Shown here: piece after piece, positions 46,599 to 56,241 of the stretch
Layout: every line of letters starts with the position of its first letter
Numbering within the stretch: position 1 is the stretch's first letter
NCBI GenBank assembly: GCA_015075175.1
Contig: JABTUV010000001.1
Span: 496,001-560,000, forward strand
Reading direction: 5' to 3'
DNA: 64,000 bases
Source of the DNA: a bacterium
GTDB taxonomy: Bacteria; Hinthialibacterota; Hinthialibacteria; H5-UNCL2
Notes under the pieces: model-generated
What the model was told of the DNA's origin: nothing
What the model saw: the letters and a program-made list of their open reading frames with translations, nothing else
Database searches by the model: none
Made by a program: the position numbers and the translations under genes

Positions 46599-48228
46599 AT
46601 GCCCAAGCAGCTCTTGTTTCAGGAGCAGTCGCGCGCGGCGCTCCTGCGGGGAGTGGATGCGCTCGCCAATGCCGTCAAGGCCACGCTCGGCCCGCGCGGC
46701 AGGAATGTCGTTTTGGAGAAAAAATTCGGCTCGCCCACCGTCACCAAGGACGGCGTGACGGTCTCCAAGGAGATCACGCTGGAGGACCCGTTTGAGAACA
46801 TGGGCTGCCGGCTGGTCAACGAGGTGGCCAGCAAGACCAGCAACGTCGCGGGCGACGGCACCACCACCGCGACCGTGTTGGCGCAGGCGCTGGCGCACGA
46901 AGGCATCAAGTATGTTACCGCCGGCGCCAACCCGATGGAACTGAAGCGCGGCATCGACGCCGCCGTCGCCGCCGTGGTCGAGCATCTCGCCAAGCAGTCC
47001 AAGAAGATCAAGGACAAGAGCGAGATCACCCAAGTCGCATCCGTTTCCGCCAACAACGACGCCGAGATCGGCGAGTTGATCGCCGACGCCATGGAGAAGG
47101 TGGGCAAGGACGGCGTGATTACCGTCGAAGAGGGCAAGACCATCGACACCGTCCTGGACGTGGTCGAGGGGATGCAGTTCGACAAGGGCTACATTTCGCC
47201 GTACTTCGTGACCGAGGGCGAGAGTATGTCGGCGGTGCTCGAGGACGCGGTGATCCTGATCCACGAGAAGAAGATTTCCAACATGCGGGACATGCTGCCG
47301 CTTTTGGAGAAGGTAGCCCAGATGGGACGGCCGCTGCTCGTGGTAGCGGAGGACGTGGAGGGCGAGGCGCTGGCGACGCTGGTCGTCAACAAGCTGCGGG
47401 GGGTGCTGAACGCCTGCGCGGTGAAGGCGCCGGGCTTCGGGGACCGCCGCAAGGCCATGCTGGAGGACCTGGCGATACTCACCGGCGGCCGTGCCATCAG
47501 CGAGGATTTGGGCGTCAAGTTGGAGAACGTGGGTCTGGCGGACCTGGGTCGCGCCAAGAAGGTCATCGTGGAGAAGGAGAGCACGACCATCGTCGAGGGA
47601 GGCGGCAAGTCCGCCGACATCAAGGGCCGGGTGGACCTGATCCGGCGGCAGATTGACGAGACCAAGTCCGACTACGACCGCGAGAAGTTGCAGGAGCGGC
47701 TGGCCAAGCTGTCCGGCGGCGTGGCGGTCGTGAAAGTTGGCGCGGCGACGGAGACCGAGATGAAGGAGAAGAAGGCGCGGGTGGAGGATGCCCTGCACGC
47801 GACCCGGGCGGCGGTGGAGGAGGGATCGTGCCCGGCGGCGGCGTGGCGCTGATCCGGGCGCAAGCGGCGCTGAAAAACTCGCAATCTGCCGGGAGATCAA
47901 GCTGGGTGTTCAGATTATCCGCCAAGGTGGAAGAGCCGCTGCGCACCATCGCCGAGAATGCGGGCATCGAGGGTCGGTGGTAGTTGAGAAGATCAAGGCG
48001 GAGAAGGGCGCATTTGGTTTCAACGCCGCCACGCGCGAGTATGAGGACCTGGTGAAGGCGGGCGTGATCGACCCGACCAAGGTGGCTCGCTGCGCGCTGC
48101 AAAACGCCGCCAGCGTGGCGGGGCTGCTCTTGACCACGGAAGTGATCGTGACCGACATTCCCGAGGAAGAGAAGAGGATGCCCGGCGGCGGCCATCCGGG
48201 CATGGGCGGCATGGGCGGGATGATGTAA
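46599..48228 (+). CDS. groEL: GroEL (Hsp60) chaperonin, C-terminal third frameshifted
   Basis: About 544 aa when restored. Intact elements: [16 protein letters not shown], the ATP loop GDGTTT (85-90), [20 protein letters not shown]. After [10 protein letters not shown] the frame breaks at 47822-47824 (GGG for GGGG before ATCGTG); further one-base losses lie at 47891-47893 and 47971-47973 and near 47930. With these restored the text runs [61 protein letters not shown], and ends with the Gly-Met tail GMGGMGGMM. Assisted protein folding with GroES. Confidence 0.93.
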
Positions 48229-48618
48229 TCCCCCTCTCCCTCTGGCAGAACCCTCTTCCCGCGGGAGAGTGCAGGGTGAGGGGCGCGCCCTCTCCCTGCG
48301 GGAGAGGGTCAGCTGGGGGGCATGGAAAGCCCTCTCCCTGCGGGAGAGGGTTGGGTGAGGGGCGGATGTGGAGTGCGGCTGCTTGCTGCCGCGCGCAGCG
48401 CGGCGCAGCATCCCTCGCTACCGCTACGGCCTGCGGCCTACTCGGGACAAGGCGCTGCGCAACTACGACGACGCGCGCGTTATCCCCCCAGCCCCCCTTG
48501 TTAAAGGGGGAGGGGAGGCGGGATTACGTGAGTCTTCAGCATCCCAGCCGCCCTTCGACTTCGCGCTTCGCGCCTCGCTCAGGGCTTTCGGTTCTGCTTG
48601 TTGTGGGTAAAACCCACC
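48229..48618. repeat. 390-bp hot spot with at least five repeat families
   Basis: No gene. In order: three CTCTCCC...GGGAGAG hairpins (48236-48362); a GTGGAGTGCGGCTGCTTGCTGCC element (48369); CATCCCTCGCTACCGCTACGGCCTGCGGCC (about 48408-48440), related to the CTCGATACGGCC family; a CCCCCCTTGTTAAAGGGGG element (48482-48514); the inverted copy of the 16631 element (48533-48595); and GTGGGTAAAACCCACCCTACG (48604-48624), which runs into the end of the reductase gene. Confidence 0.8.
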
Positions 48619-49852
48619 CTACGCGAACACTTCTCTTGCGCGCTTCAGGCGCGAGCGGATGCGCACGTCATAGGGACAGGCGGCCTCGCAGAGGTCGCAG
48701 GTTCCGCCCACGCAGGCGTTGGCCCGCTGGGTCGATTCCAGCGCCAGGTAGTGCTCGAACCCCACTTCCGGCATGGCGTAATTCTCCGCGTACATCTGAT
48801 AGCGCATGATGCTGGGGATGGCCACGTGCGCGGGGCACACCTTGGTGCATTCGTCGCACAGCTGGCAGAAGTCGCCGTGGGTCGCCAACGCATACATGTA
48901 GAGCGATTGCAGTTCGCTGCGCGACATCATCGGGCTTTTGGCGGCGGCGGCGTTCTCCTTCACCTGGTCCACGTTGCGCATGGCGCTGCAGACGGTGGAG
49001 ATGCGTTGGTCGGCGAGGGCCCATCGCACCGCCGCCTGGTACTGGTTGAAATCCTCGGAGATAAAGGGCTTGACGCGATCCGGCGCGGCCGAGGCGCCGC
49101 CCTGCGTCTTCATCGCCACCACGCCGATGCCCGCCTTGGTCAACACGTCCAGATCGGCGCTGAACTTCTCGTTCTGATAGTCCCGAAAGTTGTATTTGAG
49201 CATGCAGACCTCGACGTGGCCGCCCTCCGCCGCCTTGGCGCAGAGATCGTGCATGAAGTCGGGGCTGCCGCAGTGGCTGGAGAAGCCGAAGTGCTTCATC
49301 ATGCCGCGGTTCTTCAGGTCGGCGACCGCCTCGCGCACCGCTTCGCTGTTGTGCACCCCGGGATCGCTGTCGCCCGCGTCGCCCAGACCGTGCATGTAAT
49401 AGAGGTCCACGTAATCGATCTGCATCCGCTGCAACGACGCTTGCAGGCGTTCGCGCCAGGTCTTGGGATCGCGGTTGTGGGTCTTGGTGACGATGACCAG
49501 TTTCTTGCGGTCGACGCCCAGCTCTTTGAGCGTCTTGCCCAGCTGGATTTCGCTGTTGCCGCGGCCGTAGCCCTCGGCGGTGTCGATCATGGTGACGCCC
49601 TGGGCCAGCGCGGTTCCAGCGGGCGCGCATCATGGCGTTCGAGTCGACGGAACCGATACACAGGGTACTCACGGTCAGGCCCGTCTTGCCCAGCTTGCGC
49701 GTGGGCATGGGGGCCGGCTTGGCGGTGACAGCTTCGGGCGTGGCGCTTTCGGCCGCATCGGCGGCCCAGCTGCCCGCAGCCGCGCTCGCGGCTACCAGGC
49801 TGCCCAGAAACGTACGGCGATGCACGAGATGCTCTTCAGTATGCGCGTCCAT
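48619..49852 (-). CDS. Tat-exported aldo/keto reductase with C-terminal 2[4Fe-4S] ferredoxin domain, frameshifted
   Basis: About 411 aa when restored. ATG 49852 follows GGAGAGGAATTC. The N-terminus has a twin-arginine signal HRRTFLGSLVAAS (Arg12-Arg13). The aldo/keto reductase barrel includes LGKTGLTVSTLCIGS, MIDTAEGYGRGNSEIQLGK (catalytic Asp/Tyr) and KTHNRDPKTW. The tail carries CQLCDECTKVCP and CGGTCDLCEAACP-like clusters (CVGGTCDLCEAACP), probably two iron-sulfur centres. The frame breaks near 49612-49620, where RALAQGVTMIDTAE is restored by one base. An oxidoreductase acting on an unknown carbonyl in the periplasm. Confidence 0.85.
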
Positions 49853-49883
49853 GAATTCCTCTCCGGTGAGATTTCGTTTTCGC

Positions 49884-49912
49884 AGTATACTGGACGGATC
49901 AGTTCCTGCCAA
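49884..49912 (-). promoter_or_regulatory. sigma70-type promoter for the aldo/keto reductase
   Basis: On the minus strand TTGGCA (49912-49907), 17-bp spacer, TATACT (49889-49884), about 30 bp upstream of ATG 49852. Confidence 0.65.
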
Positions 49913-50026
49913 GAGAAGATTTATAGAGCAGTTATTTTGTGCGCTTTGTCAAGAACTATTGTGACATTTTAGATACTATTGACATTGCAGTGGGCAAATT
50001 TTTTTTTGCACTGCGCGAAGATTTGG

Positions 50027-50055
50027 TTGATATGCCAGGAAGGAGAGACTATATT
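50027..50055 (+). promoter_or_regulatory. strong sigma70-type promoter in the AT-rich island
   Basis: TTGATA (50027-50032), 17-bp spacer, TATATT (50050-50055). It points to the structured region ending in the terminator at 50254-50290. Confidence 0.6.
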
Positions 50056-50061
50056 GTGGGT

Positions 50062-50290
50062 TAGAGACGGTTGGAATGTTGTATTCCGGTTTTTTTTTAT
50101 CACCGGAGAAAAAAATGTAAACGAAAGGCCGTGTCCATCCGTTAATAATAGCGTCGGGTTGTTTGGGACCGGAATAGGAGACAGGCTGAACTAATTTTTA
50201 CATTATTCCTATTCCGCCTAAAGCACTTAGACGGAATTAACCTCCTGAAGATGCCCCCCGGGTTCCCCATCCGGGGGGACTTTTCTTTTT
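50062..50290 (+). ncRNA. candidate small RNA of about 230 nt (unknown family)
   Basis: Bounded by the promoter at 50027-50055 and a terminator at 50254-50290. Internal hairpins: TCCGGT / ACCGGA around 50085-50105, and CGGAATAGGA (about 50172-50181) with TCCTATTCCG (about 50208-50217). AACCTCCTG (50239-50247) resembles the anti-Shine-Dalgarno end of 16S rRNA and lies unpaired before the terminator. It does not match 6S, tmRNA, SRP or RNase P as far as I can see. Alternatively a 46-aa ORF starts at TTG 50054 behind AAGGAGA and ends at 50194. Confidence 0.4.
50254..50290 (+). terminator. rho-independent terminator
   Basis: Perfect 8-bp stem CCCCCCGG (50254-50261) / CCGGGGGG (50271-50278) with a 9-nt loop, then ACTTTTCTTTTT. 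Confidence 0.8.
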
Positions 50291-50402
50291 AGGGGGGCAG
50301 GGGCGGCGGAGCGAGTGGGACGTATGGGACCCATGGGACGTATGAGACGGGATCGCGGAATGACGGGGGGAGGAGGTTGGTGTGTGTGTGCGTGTGCGGC
50401 GC

Positions 50403-50431
50403 TTGACAAGCGGGAAGACAGCCGGTATCAA
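50403..50431 (+). promoter_or_regulatory. sigma70 promoter for efp
   Basis: TTGACA (50403-50408), 17-bp spacer, TATCAA (50426-50431), 72 bp upstream of ATG 50504. Confidence 0.7.
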
Positions 50432-50503
50432 TCGACGGCTTTTCCGCCGGCCGGAAATTTCGCCGCGGTTTGACGCTTTGTTATCATCAAGGAGAGAGCG
50501 GCC

Positions 50504-51067
50504 ATGGTCGCCATAAGCGCTACCGACCTTCGCAACAACACCAAGATCGAACACGAGGGCGGCCTGTGGGTCGTCATCGACTATACCTTCAACGCGCAGT
50601 CACGGGGGCGCGGCTTCGTGCGCTGCCGGCTCAAGAACATGCTGGACGGGCGCGTGCTGGATGTGAACTTCCGCTCGACCGAAAAGGTCGAGAGGGCCGA
50701 CGTGTTGATGCGGCAAATGGAGTATCTGTATGAGGAGCCGGCGGGTCTCGTATGCATGGACCCGGAGACCTACGAGCAGGTGATCATCAGTCACGAGGCG
50801 GCTGGGGACGCATTGAAGTATCTGCTGCCCAATACCATGGTTGACGTGATGTTTCATAACGGCAAGCCGGTCAGTATCGAGACGCCGATCTTCGTGGAGT
50901 TGAAAGTGACCCGGGCGGAGCCGGGTCTCCGCGGCGATACGGTCTCGGGAGCTACCAAGCCGGCTACGCTGGAAACGGGGCTGGTAGTGCAGGTCCCCCT
51001 CTTTATCGAAGAGGGGGACGTATTGCGGGTGGACACACGGACGAACAGTTACGTCACGAGGGTATAA
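50504..51067 (+). CDS. efp: elongation factor P, arginine at the modification loop
   Basis: 187 aa, AAGGAGAGAGCGGCC before ATG. Three beta-barrel domains: KOW-like N-terminal (LWVVIDYTFNAQ), central OB (PAGLVCMDPETYEQV), and C-terminal OB with the EF-P signature GLRGDTVSGATKPATLETG. The loop tip is QSRGRGF, placing Arg34 where E. coli has the beta-lysylated Lys34. It relieves ribosome stalling at polyproline. No epmA/epmB or earP is in the window. Confidence 0.95.
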   Translation: MVAISATDLRNNTKIEHEGGLWVVIDYTFNAQSRGRGFVRCRLKNMLDGRVLDVNFRSTEKVERADVLMRQMEYLYEEPAGLVCMDPETYEQVIISHEAAGDALKYLLPNTMVDVMFHNGKPVSIETPIFVELKVTRAEPGLRGDTVSGATKPATLETGLVVQVPLFIEEGDVLRVDTRTNSYVTRV

Positions 51068-51120
51068 ATTCTGTCATTTTGCCGGATTGAAGTGGGCGGG
51101 GGAAAGAGCGAAAAAATCCC

Positions 51121-51149
51121 TTGATTTGAGGGCGCGGGGGGAGTAATTT
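51121..51149 (+). promoter_or_regulatory. weak promoter candidate upstream of nusA
   Basis: TTGATT (51121-51126), 17-bp spacer, TAATTT (51144-51149). The terminator immediately downstream means it may drive only an attenuated leader, or may be fortuitous. Confidence 0.3.
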
Positions 51150-51160
51150 GCGCGTTGCGG

Positions 51161-51184
51161 AGTGCGGCAGAAGCCGCACTTTTT
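51161..51184 (+). terminator. rho-independent terminator after efp (or nusA attenuator)
   Basis: Perfect 8-bp stem AGTGCGGC / GCCGCACT with an AGAA tetraloop, then TTTTGTTT. Confidence 0.8.
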
Positions 51185-51188
51185 GTTT

Positions 51189-51212
51189 GCGAGGCCGCCA
51201 AGGCGGCCTCGC
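51189..51212 (+). promoter_or_regulatory. 11-bp GC hairpin in the nusA leader
   Basis: GCGAGGCCGCC (51189-51199), AA loop, GGCGGCCTCGC (51202-51212), directly behind the terminator and 34 bp before ATG 51246. No T-tract follows. It could affect the efp-nusA read-through or mRNA stability. Confidence 0.5.
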
Positions 51213-51245
51213 AGGGCATTATCGCATTGGGAAGGGCCAAGGGCC

Positions 51246-52774
51246 ATGAACAAAGAAGTGATCGAAATGATCCACCGCATCGGGTCGGAACGGAGCATTC
51301 CCGTGGACTCGCTTTTCGATGCGGTGGAAAACGCCATGGTAACCGCGTCGCGCAAGGTGCTGGGACCCAACGCCAACGTGCTGTCGGCCAAGATCGACCG
51401 CGAGACGGGGCGGCTGGCGGTCTACGGCACCAAGAGCGTGGTGGACGAGCTGGAGGACGAGCGGGCGGAAATCCTCCTGGAGGAGGCGCGCAAGCTGAAG
51501 CCGGACGCGCAGTTGGACGACGACATCGACATGGAGATCACGCCTCCCGACTTCGACCGGATCGCGGCGCAGGCGGCCAAGCAGATGATCACGCAGCGCA
51601 TCCGCGAAGCGGAACGGGAGATGATCTTCGCCCGCTACCAGGGACAGGAGGGCCGCATGGTCACGGGCAAGGTGATGCGGTTCTCGAAGGGCGACGTGAT
51701 CGTGCAACTGGACAACGCGGAGGCGATCCTGCCCTTCAAGGAGCAGGCGATGGGCGAGCGGTTCCGCTTCGGGGACAAGCTGAAGGCGATTATCAAAGAG
51801 GTCTGGGACGGCAAGACGGAGCGGGACCCGGCGGTTCCGCCGGTGAAGGGGGAGCGTCGCCGCTCCAGCAAGGACCCGCAAATCACCCTTACCCGCCGCG
51901 ATCCCAAGTTGGTGATCGCGTTGTTCGAGGAGGCGGTAACGGAAATCCGCGAGGGGGTGGTGACGATCCGTCTGGTGGCGCGCGAGCCGGGGCGCCGCAG
52001 CAAGATCGCCGTGCTTTCGTCCGACTCCAACGTAGACGCGGTGGGCGCCTGCGTGGGCATGAAGGGCAGCCGGGTGCAGATGGTGGTGCAGGAGCTGCAG
52101 GGCGAGCGCATCGACATCGTCGAGTACAGTTCCGACCTGCGGCGCTTCGTGGCCAACTCGCTCAAACCGGCGGAGGTGGAGAGCGTGGAGATTCTGGTGG
52201 ACGAGGGGGCAAGCGGCGCGCCTCGGTGATCGTACGCGAGGACCAGCACGCGCTGGCCATCGGCAAGGGCGGGCTGAACGCCAACCCTGGCCAGCCGCCG
52301 CCGGGCATCATCGACATCGACATCGTGGCCGAGTCCGACATCCAGAAGGCGATGAAGGAAGCGCGCGGGGAGCTGATGACCATCGAGGGCATGACCGAGC
52401 GCATCGCCACCGGCCTGATGATGGAGAACATCTTCACCGTGCAGGACCTGTTGGCGGCGGGGCGGTTCGCGCTGCTGCGCATCGAGGGCATGGATGAACT
52501 GACGGCGGATACGCTCCTGTGCGCCGCGGCGGAGGCCGCCGCGCCCTCCGTTGAGGAAGAAGAAGAGGAAGTCGTCGAGGTCATCGAAGTCGAGGGCGAG
52601 GAACGGGAGCTGGAGGAAGGCGAGGAATATGTCGAAGTGATCGAGGAGATCGAAGAGATCGAGGAGGTGGAGGCGGAAGGGGAAGCCGCCGCAACTGAAA
52701 CCGAAGGCGACGCGGCAGTGGTGGAAGACGAAGCGGAAGGAGCCGAGAAGGACGCGGAGGGGCGCCCGGCGTAA
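51246..52774 (+). CDS. nusA: NusA transcription factor, frameshifted, long acidic tail
   Basis: About 509 aa when restored. N-terminal RNA-polymerase-binding domain, S1 domain (MVTGKVMRFSKGDVIVQL), KH1 (VIALFEEAVTEIREGVV; NVDAVGACVGMKGSRVQMV) and KH2 (SVIVREDQHALAIGKGGLN). The frame breaks at 52205-52209 (GGGGG), where one extra G joins DEGG to KRRASVIV; another disturbance lies near 52285-52310. The C-terminus has a helix-hairpin domain (LMTIEGMTERIATGLMMENI) and about 70 residues of Glu-rich tail. It modulates pausing, termination and antitermination. No rimP precedes it. Confidence 0.92.
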
Positions 52775-52811
52775 GCCGCGGCGACCGGCGCCGCGCCTGG
52801 AAGAGAGCAGC

Positions 52812-55518
52812 GTGCGAATCAACGAACTGGCGAAAGAACTCAACGTGACCAGCAAGGAGGTGCTGGATTTTCTGGACGCGCAGGGCGTGTCGGGGAAGTC
52901 GCACAGCTCCAGCCTGGAGGAGGAATGGATCGGGCGGGTGCGGGGGCGCTTCGCGCCGGCGGCGGCGCCGACGGCGGTAGCCGAGCCGGGCGGGGCGGAG
53001 GAACCCGCGGTAGCCCCGTCGGCGGAAGGGCCGCGGCCGGTGCGCAAGGTGGTCAAGAAGATCATCAAGAAAGTGGTGAAGCGCGTGCCGGTCGGGGAAG
53101 GGGCGACGCCGCGTCCGGCAGCGCCCGCAGCGGCTGAAGCGCCCGGCGGCGCCGGCGCCGTGGAACGCGATGAAAGCGCCATCTCACGCGCCATCCGCGC
53201 GCAGCTCTTGCGCAAACACCAGAATATTCTGAAGCCGCGGCCCGTCCCGCCCAAACCGGAACCCGCGCCTGCGGTGGAGGCCGCCGCGGCGCTGGTGGAG
53301 CCGGTCGCTTCCCCCGTCGTCACGGAGGCTCCGGCGGTGGTGACGCCTGCGGTCGGTCAAGCGCACGTTGAGCGCGCCGGCCCGTCCGACATCCTGGTGA
53401 CCGACCTGGACGTGACGTTGCAGGTGGCTCCGGCCGCGCCCGTGCGCGAGGGCGAGGACAAGAGACCGCATCGCAAGGAGAAGAAGGAAGCTGAGCGGGC
53501 GGGTCGTGAGAAGCGCGGGGCGGAGGCCAAGTCGCGGCGCAAGGGCAAGCTCCTGCCGCCGCGCGAGACGCTGGCGGAGGCGTTGCATACGGTCGACGAA
53601 CTGGCGGACATCGAAGCCGCGCCGGTAGTCGATCCTGCGCCACCGCCAAGCGCGTAGCCCAGATCATTTCGCCCCCCGCCCCGCGGGGCCCAGAAAACGT
53701 ACAAGCGCGAGAAGCGCAGCGGCTAGCCCCATCCAGCCCCAACTGGCCAGCGAGGCGGCGGAAGAGCAGGCCCGCCCACCACGCTTCGCATCCACGAAGC
53801 GACCACCGTCGCCGACATCGCCGCCGGCCTCGGCATCACGGCAGGCAATCCTGATCACCAAGCTTTCGCTAGGGAGTGATGCGACGGCCAACCAACAGCT
53901 GGATCCACACCATCGAGATCATCGCCGCAGGCCGATTTCCAGATCGAGAGACGACCTCACGAAAGTCAGCGACGTGTTCCGCGAGAGAGGAGGAACGCGA
54001 GCCGAGACCTGGTGCCGCATCCGCCGGTGGTGACCATCATGGGGCACGTGGACCACGGGAAAACTTCCGGACGCCCTGACCCAAAAACCAACGTGGTAGT
54101 AACGGGAGGTGGGGGCATCACGCAGAAGATTTCCGCCTTCCGCACGCGTATGCGCGAGCAGGACATCGTGTTCTGGATACGCCGGGGCACGAGCGTTCAC
54201 CGCCCATGCAGGGCGCGCAGGCGCGCGCGGTGACCGACATCAGGTGGTGCTGGTGGCGGCCAACGACGGCGTGATGCCGCAGACGGTGGAGGCGCTCAAC
54301 CACGCCAAGGCGGCGGGCGTGCCCATCGTGGTGGCGGTCAACAAGATCGACCTGCCCGACGCCAACGTGGAGCGCGTCAAGCAGCAGTTGTCGGAGTTGG
54401 GACTGACGCCGGAGGAGTGGGGCGGCCAGACCCAGTTCATAGCGGTGTCGGCGCTCAAGCGGCTGGGTTTGGACGAGTTGCTGGAGGCGATCCTGCTCCT
54501 GGCGGACGTGTTGGAGTTGAAAGCCAATCCGAAGCCGATGGGACGCGGGGTGGTGGTGGAGGCGCGGCTGGACCAGGGGCGCGGGGCGGTGGCGACCGTG
54601 CTGGTGCAAAAGGCCACGTTGGAAGTGGGGGATCCATTCGTGGCGGGCGGGGTCTATGGGCGGGTGCGGGCGATGTTCGACGACGCCGGACGCGAGGTCA
54701 AGACCGCCGGGCCGGCCACGCCGGTGGAAGTGCTGGGATTCTCGGGGGTGCCGGAGTCGGGGGACCGCTTCATCGCGGTGCCCAGCGAGAAGGAGGCGCG
54801 CGACTTCGCGGTGCGCCTGGGCCACCTGCAGCGCGAGCGCGCGCTGCGTCCCACCGCGCACGTCTCGCTGGAGAGCCTCTCCGCGCAGATTTCGGCCGGT
54901 CAGACCAAGGAACTCAACGTCATCATCAAGGGCGACGTGCAGGGTTCGGTGGAGGCGCTCAAGGAGTCGCTGGGCAAGCTGTCGACGGAGAAGGTCAAGG
55001 TCGTCGTGCGCCACAGCGGGGTGGGCGCCGTCAATGTCTCCGACGTGTACCTGGCGGACACCACCGACTCGCTGATCATCGGTTTTTCGGTGCGGGTCAA
55101 TCCGGACGCGCAGTCGCTGGCGCATTCGCTGGGCGTCAACATCCGCATCTATGAGATCATCTTCAACGCCCTGGAGGACGTGCGCGGGGCCATGAGCGGG
55201 TTGTTGGAGAAGCGGGTGCAGGAGAACATATTGGGGCACTGCGAGGTGCGCGAGGTGTTCCGGGTGCAGAAGAGCGGCAGCATCGCGGGCTGCTACGTGA
55301 CCGACGGCAAGCTGGTGCGCAACGCGCGCATTCGCGTCAAGCGCGACGACCAGGTCAAGTTCGAGGGTGCGCTGACCACGCTGCGGCGGTTCAAGGACGA
55401 CGCGCGCGAGGTGGCCAGCGGATTTGAGTGCGGCGTCGGACTGGGGGCGCTGGTTCCCTTCGAGCCCGGCGACGTGATCGAGTGTTACGAGCTCCTGGAA
55501 GTGGCGCAGACGTTGTGA
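52812..55518 (+). CDS. infB: translation initiation factor IF-2, frameshifted through the linker and G1 region
   Basis: About 900 aa when restored, GTG start. IF2_N domain [21 protein letters not shown], an Ala/Pro/Lys-rich linker, then a run of frame breaks from 53650 to 54245. In different frames one sees [21 protein letters not shown]-like text, [16 protein letters not shown] (54012 onward) and [20 protein letters not shown]. From 54243 the frame is clean: [22 protein letters not shown] (G4), [13 protein letters not shown], and domains II-IV to LLEVAQTL. It is essential, so the damage is almost certainly technical. It promotes fMet-tRNA binding to the 30S subunit. Confidence 0.92.
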
Positions 55519-55572
55519 TACGCCCCCGGGGGAGGCGGCGGCAAGCAGCCGCAGTCCACAGGGCAGCCGGCC

Positions 55573-55854
55573 ATGAGAGTGGGAGTCCTGTCCGTATCCA
55601 TCCACGTTCCCGAGGCGCAGTCGCTGAAGGAGCGCCGCCATCCGGTGCGAAGCATCAAGGACCTGTTGCGTGCGCGGCTCAACGTGGCGGTGGCGGAAGT
55701 GGGCGGCTCGCAGCAATGGCAGCGCACCGAGCTGGTGGTGGCGACCGTGAGCGAGGAGGAGGCGCGTGTGCGTTCGGTGCTTGCGGACGCGCTGTCGATC
55801 ATGGAGCGCAACCCGGAAGTGGAAATCCTGCATCCCGTCGTCGAGGTCTGGTAA
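55573..55854 (+). CDS. DUF503 (YlxP-like) protein
   Basis: 93 aa. VGVLSVSIHVPEAQSLKERRHPVRSI is the family's N-terminal signature, with a ferredoxin-like fold predicted. DUF503 genes often lie between infB and rbfA, as here. A GCAGCCGCAGTCCAC repeat occupies the 54-bp gap before it. A ribosome-associated role is suggested by context only. Confidence 0.88.
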   Translation: MRVGVLSVSIHVPEAQSLKERRHPVRSIKDLLRARLNVAVAEVGGSQQWQRTELVVATVSEEEARVRSVLADALSIMERNPEVEILHPVVEVW

Positions 55855-55869
55855 CTCCGGGGGAGCGGC

Positions 55870-56241
55870 ATGGGGCAGCGCGGCTACAACCGGCTTGAAG
55901 CGATCAACGAGATGCTGCGGCACGAAGTGGGCGGCATTCTTCTGACGGAAGCGACGGATCCGCGCCTGGCGCAGGTGGCCCTGACGCGGGTGGTGACGAC
56001 GGGGGATCTGCAGCACGCGCGCGTTTACTATCGCGTGATTTGCGCGAAGGGCGGCGCCTCGCGGCAGGAGGTGGGCGAAGCGCTCTCGCGCGCGCGCGGT
56101 TACGTGCAGCGCCTGCTTGGACCGCGCGTGCGCCTCAAGTTCACTCCCGTGCTGGAGTTCTTTTACGACGACTCGGTGGAGAAACTGGAGGCCATCGAGG
56201 AGAAGCTGAAGGAGATTTCGGATTCGGATGGCCAGGAGTAA
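55870..56241 (+). CDS. rbfA: ribosome-binding factor A
   Basis: 123 aa. KH-type fold with YNRLEAINEMLRHEVGGIL and LGPRVRLKFTPVLEFFYDDS, the RbfA signature. It helps mature the 5' end of 16S rRNA in the 30S subunit. It overlaps truB by 14 bp. Confidence 0.93.
   Translation: MGQRGYNRLEAINEMLRHEVGGILLTEATDPRLAQVALTRVVTTGDLQHARVYYRVICAKGGASRQEVGEALSRARGYVQRLLGPRVRLKFTPVLEFFYDDSVEKLEAIEEKLKEISDSDGQE

Larger units (their letters stand above)
49913..50503. other. AT-rich island between divergent genes
   Basis: About 590 bp without a recognisable protein gene. From about 49925 to 50250 the composition is clearly AT-rich, with long T and A runs (for example nine T at 49999-50007), unlike the rest of the window. 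Palindromic TTGTCA...TGACA occurs at about 49955-49975. 50296-50400 contains GGGACGTATGGGACCCATGGGA-type repeats and a TG-dinucleotide run. Confidence 0.6.

Noticed and set aside
48229-48618. CRISPR array
   Set aside because: Repeats here are different palindromic families without regular spacers, and no cas gene is present.
49979-50194. 71-aa ORF in the AT-rich island
   Set aside because: The longest version starts without a ribosome-binding site and has no recognisable domain. Only the shorter start at 50054 has a good site, and that is kept as an alternative to the RNA call.
50062-50290. tmRNA, 6S, SRP or RNase P RNA
   Set aside because: No CCA end or tag frame, no long central-bubble hairpin, no GGAAGCA-type tip and no RNase P core were recognised.
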